From Vigna angularis (Eukaryota > Streptophyta > Magnoliopsida > Fabales > Fabaceae): a stretch of DNA of 64,000 nt. Of the stretch, positions 48,817-60,158 are shown piece after piece. Below the pieces are notes generated by a model. It did not search any database and was not told the DNA's origin. It saw nothing but the letters and a program-made list of their open reading frames with translations. The stretch lies in assembly GCF_016808095.1 (NCBI RefSeq), contig NC_068980.1, positions 310,001 through 374,000 on the forward strand. Reading direction: 5' to 3'. The stretch's first letter is position 1. Every line of letters begins with the position of its first letter. Both the position numbers and the translations under genes were made by a program.

Positions 48817-49508
48817 TCGATTGAATGTATTCAACATTGTTAATGATTACATTTTATGGTTATCTTGATGAATTATGTTGAGACATAAAATTTAAAAAAC
48901 ATATTTTGTCTACACCACCAACAAATAAAATATTCCTCTCTAATTAAACCATCGTTCAATATCATCACTATTATTAAAGTATCTTAACTGGAAAGTATAA
49001 GCAGTGAAAAGAAATTCTAATCATACTTTTAAGAGTTTTTAATTTATTTCTTACTTTCCTGTTTGATATTCCCTCAAAAACATTCGCACTTAAAAGTTTC
49101 ACTTTCAGTTTGAAGAATGTCTTTTCACATCAAATAACTCAAGGTTGCAGGTCATTTTCCACTGGTGGATAAACTTAAGTATATGAACATGTTAAAAATT
49201 GGTAGTACTTCAAAAATTTAAAATCATTTTTAGGTACAGAGCAGACGAAAGGGAAACACTAACTAATAATGAAAGCAGCATCTAAAGTATCCACCAGAGA
49301 GCTAGGTTAATGTTGAAGTAACCCAATTGTTTGATTATGTGGAACATAAATTTCGTACTCATTTCATGTTTTTTAAGTTTATAAAAGAAGTGAAAACATA
49401 AGACTATGTCAGAAGTAGTTTTTGCTATTTTTCTGCACAAACTTCTTAAAAAATGAAAAAATATCCTACACACCAAATAACTTAAGTTTAGCAAAAGGAA
49501 AGAAAACG

Positions 49509-49690
49509 GTAGACATGTCAAAATGAATTACAATCCGTTGAACAACTCAATCCATTAAGAGTTCGGTTCGGGTTGAATTTAAAAAATGCGAGTTAATTTT
49601 TAATTGGGATTATTTAAATCCAGTTCATTAGGATTGAATCCATAGTGAATTGAATTGGTTTATTAATCCATTTAATTTTATTTTATTAAT
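49509..49690. mobile_element. Possible hAT-type relic
   Basis: TAGACATGTCAAAATGAATTA at the left resembles the TAGAGCTGTCAAAACGGGT end of the element at 20213. 'aactcaatccattaagagttcgg' follows in similar style. The right end and TSD are not found. Confidence 0.3.
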
Positions 49691-50059
49691 TTAAAACGAT
49701 ACTGTGTAGTGTTTGGTCTAATGTGCTTGAACTGCAGAGGAATATTAAATAATGGCAAATAAAAGAGTGAGATAATTAAGAGAGAAATTGAAGCAAATAA
49801 GAGATAAGGTCTTGGTGGAATGTAGTTGAAAGAGGTCCCACGCGTTGTACCTGCACCCATGTTCTTTTGCTCACAAACTGCTGAAGCACGAAAAAAGTTC
49901 AATATGTTTGCGTGCAGTGTATTAGGAATAGCAACATTCCACCTGTTATTCTCTTAGACAGCTAATTATGTCTATGTGCACTTCCCTTTTCTGGGTTTGG
50001 GAGTGGGACAGTCAGGAACTAAAGTAACAATGACAATGCCATGTTTGGTAGTGCAAATA

Positions 50060-50760
50060 AAATTCACTTAGGAGATACAACATCAATGCGACACGTGAAT
50101 GGAATTGACATTGTATCATAGGACTGGACGATCCTAGATGATAGGTAGAGACTCGACGGCTTAAAGGTGTAAGGTACCAGGAACAAAGCAGTCCCGACTT
50201 ACCGAGCCAAACGACCCATGTTGGTAATCAAGTCTTCTTAGAAACAAAGTTAAAGGTAAGTATTGATTACGTGTAATGGACTCAGATTGGATCGTAATTA
50301 AAGTTTTACTAATCTCAAACTCGTCTCTACAACTAAAAATAAAGGTCAAAAGTAAGAGGTAGATGATCGCATTTACTATTTATTTAAGACTATTGTTCTG
50401 ATCTTGTACGGACTATGTTGACTTAAGGATCGGAGTGTCTTTAGCAGGTATCCCCGATCGGTTGGAGTGAAGTCGAAGACAGAATGAAAATACAATTACC
50501 CGAACTGCGTTGGAAAGGAAATTATGCAAGTGTTTAGTTATTTGACCCTACACCCAAAACAGACATCATTTTCTACTCAAAATCTTAAGATAATGGACTA
50601 ATGCATCTTCATTTTTTTCATTTCTACTCAATAATATAGAACTTAAACTCACTTAAAATTCTAACACAATTGCAGAAGACCCTTTCGGCCTCCACTATGT
50701 GAACACCGCTCTAACATACATATTTACCTTCAATTTTGTTTGTTACATTCTTAAGGGCTT
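50060..50760. repeat. Possible retroelement (LTR) remnant
   Basis: A stretch with balanced composition amid AT-rich DNA, with words common in legume gypsy LTRs ('gatcggagtgtctttagcaggtatcccc'). No open frame, primer-binding site or LTR boundary is visible, so this is a guess from texture. Confidence 0.25.
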
Positions 50761-52362
50761 TGGATCAATAAGAAAGCGTGAGCTTGTGAGGTGTTTATCG
50801 TTCTAATGATATTGATATCCAAAAGTAGAAAGTAGAAAAAGCAGAAAGCAAAGCTTCAACGACTAAAGGTCAATCATAGGTCTGCTAGCATGCAAAGAGA
50901 AGGACGAACAAGAGTTTCTTTATTCTAAGATATTCCAACTTCTGAGATATTTCACCCCTTTTCTGTCACAACTAAAGGATCAACTCGACCAAAGGTTTCA
51001 TGGCTGTGCTAAAAATAAATTGAGCAAAAGTAAAGCTAGAGAATTTACTTTACCTTTATTTGTTTGACGGTATTTTTTTTTTCTGCACATCCTAATTTAC
51101 TTTAACTATAAGTAACACAATTGCTTAAGATAGCAAAATCAAAAATCAGTTTCACCCTTTCGAGTAACTTTTTACCAAACCATAGACTTGACCAGAGAGC
51201 AATTTTTCTTTCCCATAACGTGATAAAGCGTTCCTGCTTGCATTTACAAGACATTTGCCAGAGTAACTTTTATTTTGATACAATAATACAGTTTTGAATA
51301 ATTCGTGTTGGATAATACAGTTTTAGGTTCACTGGAAATATACAAATATCAATTAAATCTCAATCTAATCACCACTTTTTACTTAAAATTTTAAAATTAT
51401 AGATTAATGGATCTTTTGTTGAAAGTTTCCGTCGACTAGAGATAAAGTCAATTTATAATTTATAAGTGAGTGCAAACCTTATCCATTTTATGAAACTGAG
51501 TACATCGTATTTTTTTCTTTCTCATTTCTATACAAGAAAGTCAAACTTGAATATTCAACCGATTTGAATAAAACTATAGTTCAAATAATCTATTACACAG
51601 AACCACGTTATCTTTATATCTATATGTCTAGCATAATATCTATCTTCAAGCAGGACCCGAATAAAAAGGATTACTTAATGAAAGTTGTTCACATATGATG
51701 CCGTATTTTAGTGCGACATGGGACCGGAGCTGCAATGTAAGGAATGATGGAAGACAAGATATGGTGGTTATCCAAGGATGTGTGTGAAGTGCGAACCTCT
51801 TCTGCTAAAATTTACTGAACAAGAAAGAATTAAAAAGTGGTATCTCTAGATTCTAAGCAGTGCACGTGGCCTAGTGATGGCGTATGGGACAAAATAATGT
51901 TTGATGTTTTCAAACCAATTAACATCTGTAATGCATAATAATACAAATAATGTTCATTTCCCCAAACATTATCACACACTGAGTAGAATTTGCCTTCCTT
52001 TTTTTGTCTCTCCCTCGTCTTCACGTAAGTGATCCCAAGACTCTTTAGTCAAAAGCAGCTTGGGTCCCTCCCTCCCTTCCCTTTTTCTAATCCTCATTTC
52101 CCAATCGCTAATCTCATAAGTGCATAGAAACCATAGCATAAATCAAGGAAAATGATTAAAACAAAAGAGAGTTAAGAATAGTAGAAGACAGCTCCTACTC
52201 TGATGATTATCTATTTGTAAAGCGATCTGCTTTGGATACCCTTTGAAAACACAAAGAAAAGGAAATGAAAAACCAGAATGCCCATCTCCATATTACTCTT
52301 CTGTTACTTTTTCTTCTCCACTGCTTTCTGTGATCACCATTCTCTCATCCACACAACACGCC

Positions 52363-54498
52363 ATGCCTTCAAGACCCTTTCCTCCCACAAGTCCCACCAA
52401 AACCAAGGCCCTCTTCCTAGCACTCACCATTTCAGCTTGTGTTGTTATTTTCTGCTCGATTGTTTACTTCCTCTACCATCTGTGGCTTTCTCTAGTTCAC
52501 AGAGCTAAGACCATCCCCTTTGATGCAAGTGCTCCCTTGAAGCTCCAAAGATTCTCGTACAAAGATTTAAAGCAGGCCACCAATGGCTTCGATACTGCCA
52601 ATGTAATTGGCAAAGGCGGCTCTGGCACTGTTTTCAGAGGCGTACTTAAAGACGGCAAGTTGATTGCCATCAAGCGTCTGGACGCATTGTCTTTGCAGTC
52701 AGAGAGAGAGTTTCAAAACGAGCTGCAGATTCTTGGAGGGTTAAGGTCACCATTCTTGGTGACTCTTTTGGGTTACTGTGTGGAAAGGAACAAAAGAGTG
52801 CTGGTGTATGAGTATATGCCCAACAGAAGCTTGCAGGAGTCCCTCTTTGGAGATGAGGGTTTGAGTTTGAGTTGGGAGAGAAGGTTCTGCATAATATTGG
52901 ATGTTGCTAGAGCTATGGAGTTCTTGCACCTTGGATGTGATCCTCCGGTGATCCATGGTGATATCAAGCCAAGCAATGTTCTGCTCGATGCAGAGTGGCG
53001 CGGGAAGATCTCCGACTTTGGTTTGTCAAGGATTAAGGTGGAGGGTGAATTTGGTGTTGACTTGTTTAGCCAGGACCTAGGGAGGAGCCAGGATCTATGG
53101 AAAAGCCAAGAGCTTTCAGGTAATTTGACTAATTTGACTGCAGAAACTCCTGCTATTGGTACTCCGGTTGAGAGTGTCAGTGAAGTAGATTTTGCTCTAG
53201 CTTTGCAAGCCTCTTCTTCATCAAAAAACAGTAGGACCTGCTTTAATGTTAAAGCTTTGAATTTGAATTCTTTGAATTATAATGCCAATATTGCTGGTGA
53301 AAGTGAAATCAGGAGTGTGAATGCAAAGGGTAAAGAAATTTCAGCTTTGGATAGAGATGATTGGAATGGTAAGTTTTTTCCTTATGATGATGAGCATTCT
53401 AGCATTGATTATAGTAAGGAGTTAACAGTGAATGCTTCTCCTTTGGTGGATGATGAGAAGGAAAATGGGAAACAATGGGGAAAGGACTGGTGGTGGAGAC
53501 AGGATGGAAGCGGGGAGCTATGTAGTAAAGACTATGTTATGGAGTGGATTGGGAGTCAGATTTGTCCATCAAACCCTGATTGGGATCATGGTAAGAACAA
53601 TGTTCCCGAGAAAGTGGAATTGGAAACTTCAAGCCCAAAGGATAAAGAGCAAGATGCAATTGCACCCCAGTCACAGGTGTTTGGGATAGGACACAATACT
53701 ACAGATAATGGGATTGAGAAAAAAGAGTCAAGGGGAAAGAAAAATCACAAAAAGAAACACAGGAAGATGCAAGAGTGGTGGAGAGAAGAGCATCTAGCTG
53801 AATTAAGCAAGAAGACAAATAAACTGAAAAATCTTCACTCTAAATGGAAGAAAGGCATGAAAGTGCCCCATTTTGATTTGGGTAGAAGGTTTTATCTTTG
53901 CAGACGTAAGTTTGGAGAGGAGGGTCAGGATGAATGTGAACAAAATGGGGAGTTTAGCTTCAGAAGAGGATGGAAGAAAAAGAGTACTCTTTCCATTGGT
54001 AGTGACATGTGGAGTGGAGATCTTTTCAGTCGCGAGCTTAGCAGCACAACTAGCATGAGAGGGACACTGTGTTATGTGGCACCAGAATATGGAGGGTGTG
54101 GATTCTTGATGGAGAAAGCTGATATTTATAGTTTTGGAGTTTTGATTCTTGTAATCGTGTCAGGTAGGAGACCGTTACATGTTCTTGCATCACCCATGAA
54201 GCTAGAGAAAGCAAACCTGATAAGCTGGTGTAGACACTTGGCTCAAGCTGGTAACATTTTAGAACTAGTGGATGAGAGATTGAAAGAAGATTTCAACAAG
54301 GAGCAAGCAAGCCTGTGTATCAATCTGGCCCTCACTTGCTTACAGAAAATTCCTGAGTTGAGGCTAGATATTGGGGATATTGTTAAGATTTTGAAGGGGG
54401 AGATGGATCTTCCACCACTTCCATTTGAGCTCTCCCCTTCTCCACCTTCCAAATTATACGGCAAAGCAAGGAGAAAACAGAAGATCACTGCAGAATAG
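52363..54498 (+). CDS. Receptor-like Ser/Thr kinase of the At2g45590/At4g25390 type, with a long activation-segment insert
   Basis: Intronless, 711 residues. N-terminus MPSRPFPPTSPTKTKA, one transmembrane segment at about 17-45 and no ectodomain. Kinase domain: IGKGGSGTVFRG (from 82), catalytic Lys in AIKRL (K104), IHGDIKPSNVLLD (HGD at 198-200, so a non-RD kinase), DFG at 218-220, APE at 573-575, then ADIYSFGVLILVIVSGRRP. DFG and APE are about 350 residues apart instead of the usual 25-30. The insert is Ser/Asn-rich, then highly basic (KKNHKKKHRKMQEWWREE) and ends RGTLCYVAPEYGG. This arrangement is shared by a small group of plant kinases of unknown ligand, to which I assign it from memory. 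The ATG at 52363 is the first in frame; sequence above is leader. Confidence 0.92.
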   Translation: MPSRPFPPTSPTKTKALFLALTISACVVIFCSIVYFLYHLWLSLVHRAKTIPFDASAPLKLQRFSYKDLKQATNGFDTANVIGKGGSGTVFRGVLKDGKLIAIKRLDALSLQSEREFQNELQILGGLRSPFLVTLLGYCVERNKRVLVYEYMPNRSLQESLFGDEGLSLSWERRFCIILDVARAMEFLHLGCDPPVIHGDIKPSNVLLDAEWRGKISDFGLSRIKVEGEFGVDLFSQDLGRSQDLWKSQELSGNLTNLTAETPAIGTPVESVSEVDFALALQASSSSKNSRTCFNVKALNLNSLNYNANIAGESEIRSVNAKGKEISALDRDDWNGKFFPYDDEHSSIDYSKELTVNASPLVDDEKENGKQWGKDWWWRQDGSGELCSKDYVMEWIGSQICPSNPDWDHGKNNVPEKVELETSSPKDKEQDAIAPQSQVFGIGHNTTDNGIEKKESRGKKNHKKKHRKMQEWWREEHLAELSKKTNKLKNLHSKWKKGMKVPHFDLGRRFYLCRRKFGEEGQDECEQNGEFSFRRGWKKKSTLSIGSDMWSGDLFSRELSSTTSMRGTLCYVAPEYGGCGFLMEKADIYSFGVLILVIVSGRRPLHVLASPMKLEKANLISWCRHLAQAGNILELVDERLKEDFNKEQASLCINLALTCLQKIPELRLDIGDIVKILKGEMDLPPLPFELSPSPPSKLYGKARRKQKITAE

Positions 54499-56445
54499 TT
54501 TTTTGTGATTCACAAGTCATCTGCAGAATCAGTGGATACGTTTTCATTTGGAGCCTGAATACACGCATGTTGTTAGATTTATGTTGAATGTAAATCAGCT
54601 AAGTTATTTGTTCTTTCTCACGACTCAATTTCCACTGATTATTCTCAGTGTGGCTTTATCAGAGCACTGTGTTGACTGTCTCCCTTGATGGCACATGGTT
54701 GCAGCTGAAATGTGTATAGGATGGTCACTGATTTAGCTTAACTCTTCATTGTAACAGATAAGGGCAAAAGGGTATCTGTTAGTAGCATTTGTTTGGTAGG
54801 CTTGCCTTGACTTCTTGACAAAACGCATTCTAAGTCACTCACTACCTTTTCTAATCTGTAATGATTTGTTATTTTGTTTTGTGTGTTCAGAAAGCATTTA
54901 CCTATTTGCTGTTATTTTTACTCCTGTTAAAATAGGTACAATCCCATTTTATATATACTAGAAGCAGAGTTCACCGGATTCAAGCTTTCTGTTATCTCTT
55001 TCTTTTTATCAATTGGGCGTTATGAGAGTGACAGCGAAATGTTTCTTTCTTAGTTAAACTTCTACGATTTTTTTTATACTGTTTCAAAAAAAATTTATTA
55101 ATAAAAATATTTAATATGTATATAAATTTATGTTTATCTCTTATTTTATTTTATGGGTGTGCTTATGTTTGATATTCATTGGTGGTTGGACGAAGCACCA
55201 CAGAAGTCGTAATCAGAGACTAAAGTGAGTCACTATTAAAACAGCATGATTAAGCCAGCAGTGTGCTTGTTCTATTTCTCAGTAAAAGTATGAATGTGTC
55301 ATAATGTCGTTGACATTACTTTCTTTTCCATGATTTTGCACGACATGCAATCATCTTGTCTTTATTCTCAACGTTTGTTAAAGAAGACAAAGCCAAATCA
55401 AACGCCACGAAATCCCAAAAATTCGTTTATAAGGACAAAACCAAGTAAGAGAGATGGTTATCAATACTTATACGTAAAAGTAAAGATATCATTCTGGTGT
55501 ATATGCTACAGCACTGAAAAAGCATATACTAACCCACAAATGTTGCATGATTTGCATCTCTTTACACTTTACTAGAGAATGGACTTGGGCAGTGATGCAG
55601 ATGTTTATTATAATATCAAAGTGAAAAAATAAATATAAAATTCAAACATAATTAAATTGTTTTAATGAACATACACGTGATAAGTCAAATATATAGCAGA
55701 TTAAATATGTTTTAATTATCTCAAATTATGAATTGTTTTATAAATAACATTCTAAATCATGTTTGAAGTCGTTGAAGTTTGTTTTCGAGATAATCAAGTT
55801 TACTCAATATTTTACTTAAGAGGATGAAATTTAAAAAGTTAACATAAAAGAATGATTTAAAAAAAAAAGAATTATAATGTAGGAAGAAGATTAAAAGTGA
55901 ACTTATAGTTTTAATGTTTCGTTAATATTATATCAGTAAGAAACTCTACATCTTTCTTCTTTATTTTTTTTTCTGACTCAATGGTCTCAAATTTCCATCA
56001 TATTACCTTTTAATACATCATCATCTTACTTTTTCGTACTAACTTGAATGTTCGAAATCAAAAATAAAATAAATTATTGTAAAAAACACAAATTCAATTT
56101 ATGTAAATAATATCATGAACTCTGAAGCAAATTTACTTTAAGTATTCACACAAATTTACGTTTCCCAATACCTCAGTACATTTGCTGCTCCTGTAACAAA
56201 GTTCAAAACATAGTACGAGGTCAAGGGGCCACAGCCAGACTGCATCAACTGTAAGGACTATGACATACCAAAGTGAACTTCGCAAGATATCGTGCCATAG
56301 TTAACAATATTAGCAGTTAAGTGCTAATATGGTATGCACTGTGGCACAATGTGGAATGGCAAATATAGGGCATGTGCTTCTAAGTTACAAGTTACAGAAT
56401 GTCCTCTCTCTTCACTGGTCTTAATAATTTTTCTGCTTCATCTAA
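54499..56445. other. Convergent spacer between the kinase and PPR genes
   Basis: Kinase 3' UTR probably to about 55000. The rest is AT-rich with no gene seen. Open frames are short and unsupported. Confidence 0.5.
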
Positions 56446-58425
56446 TCATTTTATACAATATTTCGCACTTTTATTGCTAATAGCATTTTTAACATTCTGT
56501 TTTCCTTTATCACCATGAACTGGTACTTCTTTCTGGAAGAGCTTATTAAGCTTTGGATCTGCTGAACATCCATTTGAAATCATCTCCTCATAAAAATATC
56601 TGGCCTTTATGAACCACCTACAATTTACAAGCTCTTCAACCATTACTTTGTAATGCACACAACTAGGGACCAAATCATATGCCTTCATTTCAGTCCAAAT
56701 TTTCACTGCATTTACAGGTTGTTTCATCTTTAAGAATTTTGTCAAAATTATGAGAAAGGAATCCTTATTAGGACCCAGACCAGAATCTTTCATCCTACTC
56801 AGAAATTCCAATGATCCTTGATAATCTGTTCCCTCAAAAAATGCATGGTAGGTTTCAGTGGTTGGACAAACATTCTCTTCCACCATTGTGCTAAATACTA
56901 CCCTTGCCTCCGCTAGCTTTCCAGTTTCACAAAGAGGGAGTATCATGGCATTGAGGGTGGAAGAATCAGGCTGCAAACCTTGTTCTTTCAACTTATCTAT
57001 AGTCCTAAGAGCTTCCTTCAAGCAATTGGCACGAGTTAAAACATATACCAATGAATTGTATATCTCTATTCCAGGGGTCCATCCCCTTTTCTTCATCTGA
57101 TCATAGAGTCTAAGAGAGTCAAAGAGGTTCCCTTCCTTTGAGAAGCAGGAAATCATGTGGCTATACGAAGTACCATCTGGTGTTATACAGTATTTTGACA
57201 TTTCTCTCCAAACTCTTTTTGCTTCATATACATCCCTTGTTATGTTACACCATCCATTAAGAATAATGTTAAAGCTCCTAGTCTCAAGTGGGAAGAGCTT
57301 CTTATTCAGTAACATAAACTCTTGGGCCTCTTCAACGTTTCCATATTTACAAAGAGCAGCCAAAAGTGCATGAAATGCTTCTTGATCAGGAGTCAATCTG
57401 AACGTGTCCATAAAGTTGAATGTTTGAATAGCCTTGACTGTGTTGTTTACAGATGCATATCTGATAGAAACAAAATACCATAAATAAAAAGGAGGGAAAT
57501 TGTCTACTATTAACAGAGTTGACATGACACTATCAAGAATCGACAATATCTATGATCCATAAGAAAACAATCAAGGTTGATCATGTCATGAATCAGATAA
57601 AATCAAAGCAAGACTGGCATCAACAATCTAACGGTAATAATTCGGTAGATATTCTCATCAGCAGCCCTAAGCAAGTAAGAAGTCCCACAACGATATACAG
57701 ATAGAGTTTCTTAAGATGGCCACAAATGTCATATCCACAATAGAATGAAGGAGAACAATCTCTACACTTTATTTGCCATCAACTATACATTGCACTCCAG
57801 CAGTTCAGTTGTTCCAAATGTATGAAGATAAATTTGTAAAACTATGGCAATTTATAGTAATATTTATTTGGAGATTGAATGTTGAAGTAGCTTACCTATC
57901 AATCATAATAAGCATAGCCTGACGCGTGGAGAGAGACGAATGATGCATATCTCGAATGATGCACCAAGCAGTGGAAAACTTTCCATGAGTTGCCGAGACC
58001 CATACCATCAAGTTGCAAACTTTCTCGTCGTTAAGATGGCAATTCCATTTGAAGGCAAGCAATGCAGGTTTCCATTCCTCCCTCAATGCCCAAATCGCGG
58101 AACATATCAAATCCCTGTTTGCTTGGAAACTTGATGAATGAAGACCCTCTGCTTGAAACGACGAATGGGCAACTTTTTTTAGCAATTCCAGAAATTCTGG
58201 TAGTGATGGGTCATCCAAGTTGAAGTTGAAGTCAAAAGGCGCATGGTACTGGTTTTGGGACCGAGAGTGTAGTGAAACTGTTTGATGCAATGCCTCAGAG
58301 GAAAATTTACTCCAGCTTCCAATTCCGATTAGAGGCACAGTCAGCTGGGAATTTCGTCTTGCGATGCCATGCAATCTGCTTGAAAAGTAAGAATAGTAGC
58401 AGTGTAACCGGAGAGGTGCAGCCAT
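56446..58425 (-). CDS. P-class pentatricopeptide repeat protein, probably mitochondrial
   Basis: Exons 58425-57896 and 57460-56446 on the minus strand join at ATA-G|GTAAGC / CAG|ATATGC to give 514 residues. The N-terminus MAAPLRLHCYYSYFSSRLHG is Arg/Ser-rich with few acids, as in a mitochondrial presequence. From about residue 170 some eight to nine 35-residue PPR units follow. Examples: TPDQEAFHALLAALCKYGNV, TRSFNIILNGWCN, DGTSYSHMISCFSKEGN, GIEIYNSLVYVLTRANCLKEA, DSSTLNAMILPLCETGKL and SCVHYKVMVEELVNCR. There is no E, DYW or SMR domain, so it is P-class. By family it would bind one organellar RNA sequence to stabilise, process or translate it. The tail is basic (ISNKSAKYCIK). The single intron is about 435 bases. 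Confidence 0.92.
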
Positions 58426-59200
58426 TGGACTTCAACTTTCAACCTTCACCACGCATCTTATGTTACAATCAGACCTTCCTTCTATTGAGGCACTTATGTT
58501 TTTAAGAAACAGACTACCAAATAAATTTATAATTAAATATTTTGTAAGACATGATATATTATCTTTTTAAGTATCCATAATTTTTTTTAATTGTGTATTT
58601 AATAAATTCAAAAATTTTAATTCAAGTTTTTAAAATAAAATATTCAGCAGAAAAAACTTTTCTATGTGGTGTGAGGAGTATTATCTAAGTTTCAAGATAT
58701 AAATTAGTTTATTTGATTGGAAAAGTTATGTATAATTACATGATAAACTAAATCATGAATTAAAATTTAAATGGAATAAATGCATAAGTTTTATTGTGTA
58801 AATAAAGTTTTACATTTTTGAAATATTATTATTTTATTATAGTTTTAAATTTATAAAAAAAATTAATATTTTGTTAAATCTTGTGGTGTTTATTTTTATT
58901 TTATAAAAAATCATATATTCTTTTATTTGAAGAAGATATTTTGTTACGGTATAGTTTAAAATATTTGTAACAGAAAAGTAAAATTAAATCTCCTTCTTTC
59001 TTATTCTTTTTATATTGAAGTTTGTGTTTTTTCACCAATAATGGGTTATGGTAAATTGGTTGGGTACATGAGGCTCCTGTGATTCATATTTAACCACATA
59101 TTAAGTTAATTAATTACTTTGGGAACAATAATCAGTAAATTATTAATTATAATCACAATTTAGTTCTGTTTCTGTGGCGTGTTGTTATCTTCTTCTCTGC
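58426..59200. other. Shared intergenic region of the divergent PPR and MRS2 genes
   Basis: AT-rich, no gene seen. It must contain the promoters of both genes. The MRS2 leader begins somewhere after about 59160, where pyrimidine-rich sequence starts. Confidence 0.5.
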
Positions 59201-59506
59201 AGTGTGTGAAGGTGTGATGAACTTCACACACACCCCGCACGAGACACAAATACTACGGACTTCGCTCTCAACTATTTCTCTTCATAATTCGGCGCTAATC
59301 AATCTCAGTTTCTCTATTTCATGTATTTCCCCAACTCTAATTCAAGGGTTTTGATCTCCTTACTTTCCCCCCTTCTTCTGTTTCGACTTTCTTCGGTAAA
59401 AAGCCATTCCCTGTCGGTTTTCTCGCATAATTTAAGATAGATTCTCTTGTCGGATTTGTTGCGGAATATCGGCAATTATCCGATTTCTGTTGAAGTAAAG
59501 TCGGAG

Positions 59507-60139
59507 GTATGATTCTTCCTTGTATGCAGTCTTTGAATGCCTTCTGGTGTGAAGATTTTGACCTGTTCTATAAAAACGTGTGATTTTTTTTATTTTTGCC
59601 GTGTCTTTTATGATCGGATGAAATATATTAACATAGATGCTTTGCTTGGGGTATGATATGCATGTGTTATTCCCATAATATCAGGTACCTGGAGTCCTTA
59701 TTTTCCGAAACCTGGATATTTCCTCTTGATAGAATAAGTTAATAATCGTAGTCTACTGCATAGTATTTGTATTAGTAACTTAATTGATTACTTCATCATG
59801 TGATGCATATGATGCTTCTTGGAGATAGCTAGTAAAGAACGTTGTGCAGTGATGTGGCCAAAGCCAACTTGTGATGGGTTAATTAGGGATGACCCTCTTC
59901 CTCCCACTATCTTGTAGTTGTCTGAGACTTCTATTATTGTTAAGACCATGATGTCATTGAATATACTGTGGGAGATTCCTAACTGATTCACTCTTCATCT
60001 GTTGGGGCCACAAATATGTTGAGAGATTGACGTGTGTCTAGATAGATCAATACTGTCTATCATATGAGTGATAATTTGTTTGTATAATATTGTTGGAACC
60101 AATGGGTGGTTAAAGCTCTTATCTCACTTGTTCTTTCAG
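59507..60139 (+). other. Leader intron of the MRS2 gene
   Basis: Donor GGAG|GTATGA at 59506/59507 and acceptor TTCTTTCAG ending at 60139, twenty bases before the start codon. The exon before it is C/T-rich leader sequence. Introns at this place are usual in plant MRS2 genes and can raise expression. Confidence 0.65.
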
Positions 60140-60158
60140 TTATTGGTGAAACTTCACA

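Larger units (their letters stand above)
48826..52362. other. Intergenic region before the kinase gene
   Basis: No gene recognised. A possible hAT-type relic and a possible retroelement remnant are listed separately. From about 51980 to 52362 the sequence becomes pyrimidine-rich, as expected for the kinase promoter and leader. Confidence 0.5.

Noticed and set aside
52243..52362. N-terminal extension of the receptor-like kinase
   Set aside because: There is no ATG in this stretch; the first in-frame ATG at 52363 gives the family-typical MPSRPF start.
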